A DNA stretch of 64,000 bases from Chlorops oryzae. Its lineage: Eukaryota; Arthropoda; Insecta; Diptera; Chloropidae. Position numbers and translations under genes: made by a program. Each line of letters begins with the position of its first letter. Position 1 is the stretch's first letter. Positions 36,401 to 49,005 of the stretch are shown here, piece after piece. The notes beneath the pieces were generated by a model. It searched no databases, was not told the origin of the DNA, and was given only the letters and a program-made list of their open reading frames with translations. Where the stretch lies: NCBI GenBank assembly GCA_020466095.1, contig CM035807.1:20559985-20623984 (forward strand), read 5' to 3'.

Positions 36401-39159
36401 TGAATTCGTAGAAATTCTGGCAATTATTCCTTTACGGGGATAAGTGAGACGTTTTCGAACAAGTTTTGCTCTGTTTTAGAAAGGGGTTTCTATTCAGCAG
36501 GTGTAATATAAACATGATATTAGGAAAAAGTTTCTTTGGTTAGATGTTGAAAATTTTTGTCGACCTTATTTGTTAAATGATCTACTCCTCTTATCTGGCT
36601 CAAGGTCCGGTAGTTATTGGTTAGTTATTGACAATCGATAAAAAGCTTTTATCAGATCTCTAAAATATGATATGTCTTAGAGATTTTTATCTTAAGATTT
36701 GTACACTCGGAGAATCTGTAGCAATTTTTCTAGGGAAAAAAAACATCTCAATTGAAAGAATACGGCTGGATTGGCTTGTTTGGTTGAGAAGCCAACTTAT
36801 TCAACTATTAACTCCGTATTAAGTAATTGTAATGTCGGCCGCTAGGGTTTTTGTCTTATCTCTTTTTGTTTCCCGTTTAAGGCTGAAGACCTCCGATTGC
36901 TAATTCCGTCTATTTTAGTAATTTATAGCACATCTTAACATTATAAGCAGAAAACCAACCAACTCCTACAAAAAAAAAACAACAGTATCTGTAGGCGATG
37001 CTAAATAGATGGGTTGTAGGAATTACAATTTCAATATATTTATTGAATCCGGAAGAACTCAAGTGTATGTTGTGAAAATATGTGTTACTGAAAAGTTTCC
37101 GAAACTTATCGGGATGTTTACTTGTATGAATCGCACTTCTGTGGGAGGTCTTATATTTTGTTCTCTTCATAAGCCCTCCAATATCTATTAGTATGGAAAC
37201 GAATTAAATAGATTTTTAGTGGCTCCGACGGGTGAGGAAACCTTGGTTGTTCTAACAGAATGTGTGTTTTTAACAGTTTTTCACTTGAAGACCCTACAAG
37301 AACCTTCCTCTCCATGGTAACTGCATATTTGCGAAGAATAATAATAACGGCCTATATAGCATGACGGAAAGAAGAATGGACTTGCTCAAAATGCTGATCC
37401 CGAATATATTGAAGAAAGTCTGCACCTCCTAAGAACCCCGCAGGGGACCGTTCAACTGACGCGTCGGTCAGACACGTCATGACGGTTACGGGTGTAGCGA
37501 ACCCGCGGACCCTAGCTAAACATTCAACATTAAATTGATCGTGTATTTGATCAAACCGGTGGTGTATTAAGGTCTTAAATACAAACAGGAGTTATCATAC
37601 GACTCAGTTATAAATTCTAACGTGTCACAACAGGAATCAGGAGCACCAAAACAGAGCTAAGCCAACTATACTTGATCTAGGGACAGCAACAGAGCGGTGT
37701 TGGTAGTAATGTGGAATATAGCTTACTTGATAAGGATTTTGCGTAAGCTTCCTTAGCCTGCACGATCTGTTATAGCTCTGGTGCAATCCGAAAATCAATA
37801 GTTGCCAATCCTTCCCATGTTGTGCTTTTTGCGATGAATTCATTTACCAGGATTCTATGAATTGTTTTTCTCTATTTAAATTTAAAAAAAAAATAACGCC
37901 TTCAATAATTTTCATTCTCATAAAAATCCAATTCCAGGAATAAATTCCCGTAAAGCATAGCCTATAATTTTCGCTGCAATGCTGGAAAAAGTTTCATTCA
38001 CGTTCAATGTTCATACAAAATAAAATTCGTACACACATGTACATTGTACATATAAAAGTACATAAATGTATATACATATATTTTTGTTCTCGCGGCAGTA
38101 TTTATGGGTGTTAACTCGTTTGTTCCATGTTTTTCTGATTGTCACTCCATTTGCAATATTGATAATTGCACTGCCAAACGCCGTTGGCTACTTTTTTAAC
38201 TACATCGCAACGGATGCTATGAACACAGCCGACATACATTCAGCCCATATTGAATGCAGTCTCCTGCTGCTCACGGCTGCTGACACTTTACAATGCCATG
38301 ATACCCGTTTGCTGCGAAACCAAAATTAACAACAACGAGAGCCTCTTAAAAAAATGAGTTTACACGATTTTTAAGCAATTTAAAATTTGTTTTTGTTTCT
38401 CAATTTTTAATTTTTTTTTTTTTTTTTCATTCACTGACAGGCGTGACCTCGCTGTCATGCTGATTTTCACTTTATAATTGAACGCGTGAATTAGAAGTGA
38501 CGGAGCTCCCTTCATGGGAAAGGATTCAATAAAAAGGCAGTGTAGACTTTCGGAAACCTTTTTGTTTTTTGGTTTTTGATATCAAAACATTGAGGTATAC
38601 ATATATACCTCAACCAGGACCATTGTAAGAAACTACGAGCCCTGGGTTTTCCTTCTTTGGGATCGCCTCGACACATCCGGCCAAATTTCTGTTTTGTAAT
38701 AATGTTCTCGTCAAGTCAAGATCTCTTCCAGAGACAGAGACTCGAATAGAAACACAACCTAATGTCATTTTCTCTTGACATCATTGACATCAACCGATTC
38801 GACTGTGATTTAATGAAAGCCTCTAGATTTTCAAAGATTTCACCTTTCTATCTTGAGTTTTCATAGATTGGGTATTGATATGGCCCTAACGAACCAGTTG
38901 GTTCCCAGCACGTCCAATGATTGAGTTCAATTGGAAATTCTAGAAAAGCAATTTCTATTGGGAGTTATGGTTTAATAATGGACTTTAAACTCCGTAAGAA
39001 GATTACATCATATTTACGGCTTAAGAAGACCAATGAACCCTTACCAAATCTTCACAATAAGGTAGATGATTGGAGTTAGCTGTAGCCAAACTGATTAAAT
39101 AGGTTTGACTATTTGGTATAGCATGAAGTAAGGGTCTCGAAACATACTCTTTTATGGTC

Positions 39160-39316
39160 TAAGTCTCCGTTCATATAAGGTGACAAATCACCGGCGACAA
39201 AGTTAGTTTTACAGGTAGAAACGAACCAAGAAGAGAGAAAAACGATCCCATACCACATCCCAAAACGTCCCCCGCCATCAAACCTACTTTGTTCGGCTAA
39301 TATGAACGGCGTCTAA
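39160..39316. mobile_element. possible short MITE
   Basis: Left end taagtctccgttcatataag and the reverse complement of the right end ttagacgccgttcatattag agree at most positions, about 155 bp apart. No clear target duplication. Tentative. Confidence 0.4.
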
Positions 39317-42118
39317 GCGAACTTTTGCGGTAGTCTCGGTGAAAGGGGCAAATATACACTTGGATGGGATTTAGCGATAAGAATAGTCTTACCCTTTAAT
39401 CAAGGGGATCTTATAGACAATATATCATAAAGTAGCAATATATTATGCCTCCACTTCTTAGTCCAATTTTGCCCGCTGAATTTCCGACTTCGCATTGTTG
39501 CATTTTTTCCAAGCCCTTTAAAAAAGTTGAGCCGTAGGACTTTTTTCGCAACAGTCATAACGACATAAAAAACCAACAACAAATAACAACCTCAATTACA
39601 AAATCAACAATATAATAACAACAACAACAACAAAACAACAACAGTACCTCACAAAATAGTAATTCTCTTGCCGGTTCGGTTTGCTCGGAAAGCGTTTAAC
39701 AACAAATTACATGACGTTTCAGGGCATATCCTGAGAGCGCAGTTTTTCCTGTTGTCGTTGATTTCCTGTCAAAGGAGATGGCGCATTTTAATAGACGTAA
39801 GTAAAAATATATACCTATAAATATATATGTATATTTGTTTATACGTATGATGTTGTTGTATTCATAAAATAACTTGTAGAGATGCACAACAGGCGAACCA
39901 AGCACAATACAACATCGAGTTTTATGGGCGAGAAATTGAAGAAAAGGAAAAATGAGATGACGCGGCCTGGCGTCAATGAATAATCCTTGAATCCATTGGA
40001 AAGAGGCCAGCGCCAGGCATGAATACACCTATGTAGGTACCTCTTTAAACATACGTACATACCTATATATGTTTATATACCTATATATCTTCAATACAAA
40101 ATGGAATTACAAATTGACAACACGAGGCATCAAATGACAATTCGAGGATTTTATTGTTATTCAATTGGAAACGAATCGTTGACGAAGTTGAAGAGCCATG
40201 GCACCAGCTCTCAAATATATGTATGTATACAAAAAAAGAAGGAAGCAACATACAATTTTCTTGTTATCCTGACGATGAAATACGATGCGTTGCTCGTTGT
40301 TGCTTCTGTTTCTGTTGGGTCTTCTGAGGCTGCTTTCCACTGCAGTTCGGTGTGTGTTAATTGAGGGAAATTAGCCTCAACTGTGATTTGCACTTTTCAC
40401 TTCAAGTGTTGATTTAAGTTGAATCGAATATGATTACTGGGAAAGGAGAAACGAATTGAAACGAATCGAATCGAAACGAAACGCAATGGGTTGCAATGGA
40501 ATAATGCGTTGAAATTGTAGGACTTAAGGACGACAACGCTCGCACAGAATGTTGGCTCATATAGCGACAGATTTCTGTAATTTGAGTTCTCTGTTTATTT
40601 TCTGCTCTTGTTTATGGCTTTCCTTGTCCCTGTTGTTTTTCTTGTTATTATTGTTGTTTTTGTTATTGTTGTTGTTTTTGTTTTTGTTATTGTTGTTTTT
40701 GTTGCTGCAGTTGTCATTGTTCTTGTTGTCGTTTTGTTTTCGTCGGGTCATGTAGGCAATATGGTGCGTAATGAGCTGGAATTTGATTGTTGCATAATTT
40801 CTGTAATTAAAGACCAAAAGGAAATTGAAAAAAGAAAAAAACATTAATGGCGAATTTACGCTCAAACTATTGAATGGAAATTCTCTCTTAAGGAACATAG
40901 GAGAGTTCCTGTAATCGGATTAGCCTCTTGTTACACGAACCATTCAATTAAATCGGAAATCGTTCATAATTGGCTTTGACGGATGTGTATGGGCTTATCT
41001 GCTCTCGAAAATTGAAGTTGAAAATATTTTATCCTTTCTGAAGAAAATTTTTGCATTGCTCTGGGTGTTATTAGAAACTAAGAATGATATAAAGAATTCA
41101 CTTGGAAAATTTAAGGGCATCTTGGTAGGTAGATAGGAGTGGCAGCAGCTAGTGAAAGGGCATCTTACTTTATTCGGAAAGCTACTTGTAGACTAAGTCT
41201 ATCACGAAGATTTTACCCAGAAATCATTTCGTTATGAATTGGGGATATAATTTCATGTGAGAGTTGTCCTAATATCCAGTCAAAGTTATAAGAATCTATA
41301 TCTTATTCATTCATCCTGATGTTCGCTGACATTTCTATCATAAAATCCCTTCTCTTCATCCATGTTTCTCTTCATCCTGATGTAAGGAACTGCCTCCGTG
41401 GGCAATTGCACCGAGAACCAATCTATCGAAGCTAAGATTTCACTTACCCATGACGATTGATTATTGGATCGAACTGGTTGTTCATTGTAGTGACCACAGT
41501 CAACAAAGGATTGACCATATGAGACCAAGATGTTAAAACAGGGATAAAGAACTAGCGCTAGTCGAAATTTCTACCACTTCTTTGGTAGTCAAGCTTTCGC
41601 AATCTTTCAAGGATAAATTTATTTATAAAAGAAGGCCCCGATTTTGAGGGATGGCTAGAGAGGGAGGTACTGTGGGGTTACAATTTCACATGGATTAGCG
41701 GCAGACGATGTCCAAAGCATCAAAAAAGCTAGATCGGGCCCTCTCGACCTATTAGAAAAGGGACCTACAATATCTTAACCTATATTGTGAGCAGTTTGAG
41801 GAAGAAAGTTTAAACTCTGGGTAAGGATTCAAACCCATTTAGTTGAATCTAACGGACAGTTGGCATAAATTGTTATTCCCCGAGCGTCAATCTTTGGATG
41901 GGTATTTTCACGGTCAACTCTAGGTAAAATTAGAACTAAATTTTAATTCCAAAACTCTCCTGAGAAAGTTATTTCTTTCCATTAAAAATATGCATTAAAT
42001 TAAAATTATTTCGTTCGTTGCCCGAAAATGTTGAGTATCCACATCATGTTAAAATATAAATTTTGTTTGAGGGTCGAAAGAGATCTCTTTAAACTCAGTT
42101 CCCTTTCAAAGCCTTAAG

Positions 42119-42184
42119 CTGGGATCGTTGAAGACGCAAAAAAGTCGAAAATTGGAGCATTGCGCAGATAGTGGGATCTCGGGT
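42119..42184 (-). mobile_element. remnant of the 50864-51137 MITE family
   Basis: About 65 bp. The minus strand reads gatcccactatctgcgcaat, identical to a word in the left end of the element at 50864. The other side reads cagcttaagg, like that element's other end. Most of the interior is missing. Confidence 0.55.
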
Positions 42185-43544
42185 TTTCGAAAAAACTTTT
42201 TAGTATTAGTCTGCCTAATCAATCTATATCCGAAATAAAGCCAATTCAGAAGAAAGCGACGCAGTTATTTTAGAAAATTAAAAAAAAAATCCTCAAAATG
42301 ATACAATCACCTAACTCAATGCATAACAAAGTGTTTTATCGCTACGAATTGAATCGAAGGTATACAACTTTATCCACCACATCCGATCCGACGATACCGT
42401 ATAAGGCCAAATTTCCTAGCCTTCCGAATGATTAATGGCCTCCAAATAATGCCAAACAACAAAAGGATGACACTGACAGCTCTATTAAGGCAATATAACA
42501 CACACAATGTAAATGAACAATGAACGTGCACAACAATGGCTCTTACACAGGATGAACAGGACGAACAGGACATTCACAGCTAAATGCGCTGCAATTGAAA
42601 TCATTGAGCGAAACGCCCAAAAAATTGCTCGCCTGCCTTTGTCCACAATCGCAATAAACATAAAAAACCACAACTGTCCGCAAATAAAAAAGAAATATAT
42701 AATAAAATAAAATAAAATGAAATAAAAATCAAGCGACGAATGCGCATAGAGAAATTGTAAAAAAAATATATATGTATATAAAAAAAAAACATTGCAAATG
42801 GAAAATAAAATGCTGTACGAAGAACAACATATGACCACTTAACAAGAAGGATAATGAACCTTAAGTATGACGCAAAAATAAAATAAATGGACAAATGGAT
42901 AATAAAAAATGCACAAAGATATACGATGGCATGGGCAGGGGCAGTCGGTGGCTACCTAATGGACAGTTGAATTGACGTGAAAAGGCGTAATTTCACTTAA
43001 ATGATGCCAAAAAAAAAAATAAATAAATAATAAACAGGGAGCGATACGAGTAATTTCGAAGCATAGTTTATTGAGAAAAGCTTGTTTTTTACAATAACGA
43101 ATGCCCAGAAAATCTGATGTCATTGTTACGAAGACACCTCAAGGGGAACTGTTCTGATTTATAGGAGGGTTATGATTGGAATAATGTCCAACATGGAATT
43201 CTAATTTAGTACTGACCGAAGATAAGTACCTTCGATGAAAGCACTACCTTTTTCGAGCATTTTTGGCGGTGTCCATTTCCCGGAGAAATTTAACTGAGGT
43301 CTTATGTCGGAGAAATAGATTGGATTTGAATTTGGATTTCGATTTCAGAATATGCATATGAATGGTAAAATTTTTGTCCATGAGATCTTAAAATATTCGT
43401 CAGTTTCAAAAGATTGTTTTCGTAAAATTCCGTGCCCAAAAGATTTAACGACAGTTCTCTCCAGATGTGAAAAGCCGAGCCTCCAAGGCAGATATTTTGA
43501 AGAATTTAAGGACTCTAACTAAATCGTTTTGTTCGTTATATTTT

Positions 43545-44324
43545 TATACCCGACACACTCTGTGTCGAGGGTATATTGCGTTTGTGTGGTTGTGTGTAAC
43601 ACCCAGAACCAAGTCGAGATAGACCATACAAAATTATATAGAAATGATCAGCGTCACCAGGAGATTCGATTTAGACATGTCCGTCCGTCTGTCCGTCTGT
43701 CTGTCTGTCCGTCTGTCGTCTGTTTGTATACAGTTATCTTATCGAAGGAGTTGAGATATCTGACAAAATTTGTATGCGTGCACGGGGACATGAGTAAGAA
43801 CAAGTTCGAGAATGGACCCTATCGGACCATTTTTAGGGGTACCTCCAGTACTAGGGTCTGTTACGAAAATAAAACTGCTCTAAAACCAGAGTTTTTCAAG
43901 ATATTTTAATGAAATTTGGTATTTGAACATATTTCAAGGCAAGTAATATGATTTCAAAAAATTGGAAAAGTGGGCGTCGCAGAAGGGCGTTTTTTGAATA
44001 TTGTCTCTTACACCCGAAATTCAAATGGGACTTGACTAGGGTCTGTCAAAAAATCTCAAAACTGCCCCAAAATCGGATTTTTTTGAGATATTCCACTGAA
44101 ACTTAGAATTTGAACCTATATTAAGGCCTACGATTAGAATTCAAAAAAATTGGAAAAGTGGGCGTGGCAAAAGGGCGGTTTTCATAAACAAATTCAACAA
44201 AAGTCGGTATATGGGGCCCGTAATGGCCTTAAACACCTCTTGATATTAAAAATTATTTGAAGATGTGTGTCTGTGTCGGGTATTCTATTGTCAGGCTCGC
44301 CTGACTATAACACCCTTTCTTGTT
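43545..44324 (+). mobile_element. INE-1/Helentron-like non-autonomous element (copy 1)
   Basis: The 5' end is a stem: tatacccgacaca/tgtgtcgagggtata (43545-43575). It then shows hallmarks shared with INE-1-type repeats: atgatcagcgtca, acatgtccgtccgtctgtcc with a (GTCT/GTCC) run, gagttgagatatct, and repeated aagtgggcgt. The 3' end has a perfect hairpin gtcaggc-TC-gcctgac (44290-44305) followed by ...cttgtttt, as in Helentron-derived elements. About 780 bp, non-coding. I recognise the family by layout rather than by alignment. Confidence 0.75.
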
Positions 44325-45836
44325 TTTCTTCTTTTGTTGGGTTTATTGGAACTACTAATGTACCTACATCTTTTATCTTTTACTTACCCAGAAGTCTATA
44401 GGGAAATTGTAAAGCTCTCATTTCCTCATCTCCCGAAAGTTGTTACGGAAGAGACTTGTACTGTGACCGGACCATGACATTCACTTTTTAGGTTTTAGCT
44501 CATAATAAGTAATTTAAAAAGAGCACTTGACTCTCAAGGATTCAAAACTTTGAAAACATTTAATAACAATAGTTAAGCATTGAAATTACGCGATTTCTGC
44601 TCATAATGGCTGTCACGGGTGGAACCGTTTTTCGTTGAACTACCCTAGAGTAAATTAGGGGAATTTTAAGGACCGTTATTTGAGTGACAAGAGTGGCGAA
44701 GACTGAAATTGAATGAAATCATTATTCCCAGCATTTGGCCAATCAGGCCACTCATTATAAAGCTCCAAGTTAACAAAAAAAAAAAAAAAAAAAAAAAATT
44801 ATAACCATCAAAAGAGTCTTGCCATCTTTTCGATTGAAAACATATCCAGGGACGGATTAATCCAACAAGATGTGCATGGCATTTTTCCTTTTTTTTTTTT
44901 AAATATAAAATAATTTCCTTCATGATGTAGAAATAATTTGAAAACCATCTGATGATCTTCTATGGTCTATCCGGGCCTAATGTGCCATCCAGCACTGAGC
45001 ACATGAAATGAAACGATAAATTTTGGCTTCCTTTCGTATTATCCACTTATCGTAATAAGAAATTTGTATGCCCAAAAATGGGGGGGAAAATCGCACAAAA
45101 AATATGGAAATGTGGAAAAAAGGTTTTCCGTTGTTATTGTTGCAGCTAAAATTAATTTGAAATCCAAACGTTGCCAGCATATTGTTGGCAAAAGTTATGA
45201 GCGATTGTTATGAAAGAGGTTCATTTCCATGCAGACGTTATATGGACTTTCCCTCCACCCGACAAAGGATATTCTTTCCCAAAAAAAAAAAAAGAAACAA
45301 CTTAAAATCGAGCGCAGACTTTCTCCCTCCTCTCTCTTTCTCTCTCTCTCTCTCTCTGTTCGTTCTTTCTGTATTCGGTCTTTTTTATTATTGTTGCTAT
45401 TACTCGTCCTTCTTTTCTCCTTTTTTGGAAAGAACATTTTTTTGTGTGGATGCAGTCAAGTGCTCGAGCATTTTATTTAAGCGCATGAAAGGATTTCGAA
45501 GCACAAGAACGAAAACTCAATTTTATTTTTGTTTTCATATTTTATTTTGATTTTATTTTTTTTGTTGCCTTTTTTCGCTGGGTACTTGTCTAAATTATGC
45601 AAAGTATGCGGACAATAAGGAGGAGAGAATGTATCCTACTATAAAATATTACGATGAAATGCAAAATCCCTCCAACCTATCCCCCCTATTCGCTCTCATT
45701 CCCGTTGCGGATTAAATAAAATGGTTTAATGCAGCTGAATTTGGCAACAAAAATTTCAATGGATGCAATTTGTGCATGGCTGTGTCTATTTTTGTGAATG
45801 TGTGTGTGTGAGTGTGTGTGTGGTTGGAACTTGACT
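44325..45836. other. non-coding
   Basis: No supported gene. It contains poly-A near 44776-44798, a CT run near 45330-45358 and a GT run near 45800-45822. A cagggacggattaatcc word at 44848 looks like a hAT end, but I found no partner. Confidence 0.5.
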
Positions 45837-47402
45837 GAGCTACGAAATGGGGAAAGTGGATGAATCTCTTCTGTTCACATATGAAGGCAATATTCCTTTT
45901 GGAGCCATACATCTCGTATGCTATGTTGGAAATTTTGTGCCCGCAGCCATTTCTTAATTAGCTCTCAAATATATTTTTTCTGTAAAGGTATTGTGTACTC
46001 TTGAAGCAAGGCAGGGCTTTGGTGTTTTTTTTTTTTTTTCATTTTTTTTTTTTTGTGCTTCTGTGAAAACGTTAATGGGAGTGGAAATATTTTAAGGTTT
46101 TCGAAGGATTTATTTTGACTCATATATATGGAAACTGGAAAGAAATTTGTGTTCACATACTCCTTCAAAATGGAGTACTTAAGAATTATTGAACGCTTTT
46201 GCTTTGATTGATCCCATGAGTGATAATAGTTATTGTATGTGAACGAGCGCTTAAAGTATGGTATCAATTGGATGACATTTTCAATGCGCGTAACGAAAAA
46301 TTTGAACATATTACTATTACTTGCAAAATCATTCGAAGAAATTCGACAAACGATCGTGGAAGATCCTATCGAGAATAATCAAATGTAGAAATTATTTATT
46401 TCATTTGAACATGATACAAGTCAAACGATGAATGAGTCATAAAATAATCAGATCCAATTTTCTACAAGGTAATCAACACGTTTTTCTCGATTCCCATGGT
46501 GACTTCGAACATTCTTTATGCCTTCGGATACCTGATGATCGGACATTGCTAACCATTACGCTACGGAGCCTTCTGATTCTCGTGCAGCAAATTCATTTTA
46601 TGAATGCTCAAGAAAATTGAACTGTGGACCTCCTCGTTGACCATGTCTATAGAATGACAGTGGTGACGCAGGGGTCAATTTGCCCCGCATTTACTGCAGG
46701 GGAGCTACGAAATGGGGAAAGTGGATGAATCTCTTCTGTTCACATATGAAGGCAATATTCCTTTTGGAGCCATACATCTCGTATGCTATGTTGGAAATTT
46801 TGTGCCCGCAGCCATTTCTTAATTAGCTCTCAAATATATTTTTTCTGTAAAGGTATTGTGTACTCTTGAAGCAAGGCAGGGCTTTGGTATTTTTTTCATT
46901 CTTTTTTTGGTTTTTTTTTTTGTGCTTCTGTGAAAACGTTAATGGGAGTGGAAATATTTTAAGGTTTTCGAAGGATTTATTTTTGATTTCATATATATAG
47001 GAAATCGGCAAAAAAAATTTGTGTTCACATACCCTTCAAAATGGAGTACTTAAAAATTATTGAACGCTATTTGGCTTTGATTGATCCCATGAGTGAAGTA
47101 GTTATTTATGTGACGAGCGCAAAGTATGGTTCTAATTCGGACAATGACGATTTTCAATGCCGCGTAACGCCCAAAAACATTTCGCACTATCTACTATGTA
47201 CCTTGCAAAATCATCGAAGAAATATACGTACTTAAAACTGGATCGTGGAAGATCCTATCAGAATCAAAATCAAACTGTAGAGGCAATTATTATCATAGAA
47301 TTCAGGTTTCATTATGAACATGATAGGACAAGTCAATACGATGACCATGAGTACGATAAATATAATCAGATCCATATTCATATACTACAAGGGTAACAAA
47401 TA
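45837..47402 (+). repeat. tandem segmental duplication (two ~0.65 kb copies)
   Basis: Copy A is about 45837-46480 and copy B 46702-47402, in direct order. They are almost identical over the first ~270 bp (gagctacgaaatggggaaag ... ggcagggctttgg) and then diverge by many small deletions, mostly in copy A (for example ccgcgtaacgcccaaaaaca in B against gcgcgtaacgaaaaatttga in A). A tRNA-like segment and a ctgcaggg end separate the copies. No protein family is recognised in either. Confidence 0.88.
46485..46592 (-). repeat. tRNA-derived SINE-like segment
   Basis: On minus: ggctccgtagcgtaatggtt then agc (very tRNA-like D-arm), gtccgatcatcaggtatccg (anticodon arm), and gttcgaagtcacc (B-box/T-arm). 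No 3' acceptor strand pairs with ggctccg, so it is not a functional tRNA. It lies between the two duplication copies. Confidence 0.6.
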
Positions 47403-47462
47403 CGATTTATATTAAATACCCAAAGGTGTACCTCTGAAAATTTTTATGCCCATTTATACATA

Positions 47463-48118
47463 CCCTGCAGCAATGAACGGGTCAATTTCCTAAGAAGGCC
47501 TGGCCTTGACCGGTCCAAATCCTACCGGTTATAGAATGGCAGTTTGCTCCATCGGATTTGGCTAGCCGGCGGTCGGTTATAAACGAATTGGTATAAAGGA
47601 AGGCAGGTAGGTTGAAGTGGCTGCCACTTAGGCAATTAATCGGTCCATTGTGATACCAAGGTTTTCTTATGTTTGAGTGAGCGTATGTCTTATTATGTAG
47701 TGTGCCGGTAACATGCGATTTTTTGAAAAACCAGTGCTAGGCTTAGAACATTACACTCCGTTTCACCTGTGCCGGGAATTGAACCTCGGACCCTGGGATC
47801 AAGAGCATAGCATGCATTCCCTATGCTATCCCAGGCCACGAATTGGTTTTAAGGTAGTCTGTAAATGACACTTTCATCAATTTAGAATATATATAGGAAA
47901 TTGGTTTTTTATTTTCCCTATTTGACTGTCTTAAAACCAGACAAAATGAAGACAATTGACCCAAAAAACAGCCGTTTTGCGGACTTGTCCTCTCCAATGC
48001 CAGGCCCATGTTAAAAAGGTCAGTTGAATACATTAGAAGTGGAATTATGAGGGGACTAGTCTTGTAATATGAAGAACTGACCGAAGGCTACACTTGATCA
48101 GTCCATATTACTGCAGGG
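47463..48118. mobile_element. TIR element CCCTGCAG in TA, interrupted by a SINE
   Basis: Starts ccctgcagcaat and its complement starts ccctgcagtaat. Flanked by TA on both sides (47461-47462, 48119-48120). 656 bp, of which 255 bp are a SINE plus its target duplication, leaving about 401 bp. The element at 55088-55455 has the same kind of ends. TA target and short TIRs suggest Tc1/mariner-like mobilisation, but I cannot name a family. Confidence 0.75.
47593..47837 (-). mobile_element. tRNA-derived SINE with 10-bp TSD
   Basis: On minus it starts ggcctgggatagcatagg (A-box region) and has a perfect B-box ggttcaattcc (47775-47785). A body of taatgttctaagcctagcac follows, then a 3' end of aagtggcagccacttcaacc. 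Flanked by ACGAATTGGT at 47583-47592 and 47838-47847. 245 bp. Same family as 49739-49872 and 55003-55603. Confidence 0.9.
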
Positions 48119-48126
48119 TATGAATC

Positions 48127-48368
48127 GGCGCTCGGATTTTGATGACTTTTATAAACTTAAAGCATACTCTATGGAGTAAAAATTTGGTTCAACTTACATA
48201 AAGTAAAGATTCAAATCCATTTTTAACATCAATAAGAATTTTTTTGAAGTTAGAAAAGCGATTTAAAATTCAACTTTTCTAAACTTGTTCGCAAAACGTT
48301 GGTAAGATTTTTTTTTGCTCCATAAAGTATGCTTTAAATCTATAAAAATCAACAAAATCCAAGCCCTA
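48127..48368. mobile_element. palindromic MITE, GCTCGGATTTTG family (copy 1)
   Basis: The ends (gcgctcggattttgatgac ... aacaaaatccaagccctac) are inverted copies, with inner tcttaaagcatactttatgg-type arms on both sides. About 240 bp; same family as 62484-62723. It lies a few bases beyond the end of the CCCTGCAG element. Not coding. Confidence 0.75.
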
Positions 48369-48384
48369 CATATAATTTTGTCGG

Positions 48385-48440
48385 CCTCGGCGCCGTAGTT
48401 GGCTGAGATGTCAATTTACAAAGCGAAAGCGATTTACAAA
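48385..48440 (+). repeat. SINE head fragment
   Basis: cggcgccgtagttggctgag then atgtcaatttac matches the 5' part of the SINE at 13384-13540 (gacggctgagatgccaattt). It stops after about 50 bp and runs into the LINE fragment. Confidence 0.5.
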
Positions 48441-48725
48441 TTAGCTCCTATTATTGGAAAGTCCGGGAAACAACTCTACGCTGGTATGGACCAGTCCTGA
48501 AATCAAATGAGGACAGCATAGCAAAAAAAACAAGGACTACTCATTAAAAAAGTACAAGGTTGAAGACAACGAGGACGTCCGAAACAACGTTGGATGGACA
48601 CAATAAAATTGGACCTCGAGGGTGTAGGACTTACCTCGGATCTTGCAACCGATTAAACAAAATAGGAGGAAATGGTCGTCATTTTGCGGGCCCCATGATA
48701 GGCCGGGACACTTGAATCATGCTTA
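48440..48725 (+). pseudogene. RTE-like LINE 3' fragment (reverse transcriptase C-terminus)
   Basis: One plus frame reads RETTLRWYGPVLKSNEDSIA; after a frame break another reads GRPKQRWMDTIKLDLEGVGL then TSDLATD and a stop. These are the last blocks of RTE-type ORFs (LRWYGHV, RGRP--RW-D-I--DL). The 3' end cattttgcgggccccatgat then aggccgggacactt matches the copy at 33160-33405. Truncated and frameshifted, so non-functional. Confidence 0.82.
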
Positions 48726-48820
48726 AAAGAAAGAAGAAGTTTAGTCGCAGCACTTTTTATTCCCCTTACGATATATCCTACCCATTTTTGCTTTCAATTG
48801 AGAGAAAATCTCCCTCCATC

Positions 48821-48997
48821 CAGTGGCGTAGCCAGACATTTCGGCGCCCGGGGCACAATGCAGTCACAATACAGTTACAATACACAAAATACCGCCCTCT
48901 CCCCCAAGCTTAAATAAAATGACATATATAAAAAATTGAAATATGATTTGGCGCTCTGGGCGGATGCCACCTTCTCTCCCTCCATACTACGCTACTG
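48821..48997. mobile_element. hAT-type MITE with 8-bp TSD
   Basis: Left end cagtggcgtagc; complement of the right end cagtagcgtagt. Flanked by CCTCCATC (48813-48820) and CCACCATC (48998-49005), 7/8 identical. Inside, cggcgcccggggc and ggcgctctgggcgg are near-inverted. 177 bp, non-coding. Confidence 0.85.
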
Positions 48998-49005
48998 CCA
49001 CCATC

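Larger units (their letters stand above)
33406..43544. other. long non-coding stretch
   Basis: About 10 kb with no supported gene, rRNA or tRNA. Minor contents: a CAA-rich run near 39605-39644, a GTTGTT/TTTTTG tract near 40630-40720, a cgaatcgaaacg-type run near 40450-40485, a possible MITE at 39160-39316 and a Harbinger-family remnant near 42119-42184. A GC-richer patch near 37430-37505 (gacgcgtcggtcagacacgt) has no feature I recognise. Confidence 0.55.

Noticed and set aside
37430..37510. GC-richer patch resembling a retroelement or coding remnant
   Set aside because: No frame, no repeat ends and no second copy seen, so there is nothing to support a call.
46498..46592. Possible functional tRNA gene
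   Set aside because: D-arm and anticodon arm look right, but no acceptor stem closes it; better explained as a tRNA-derived SINE.
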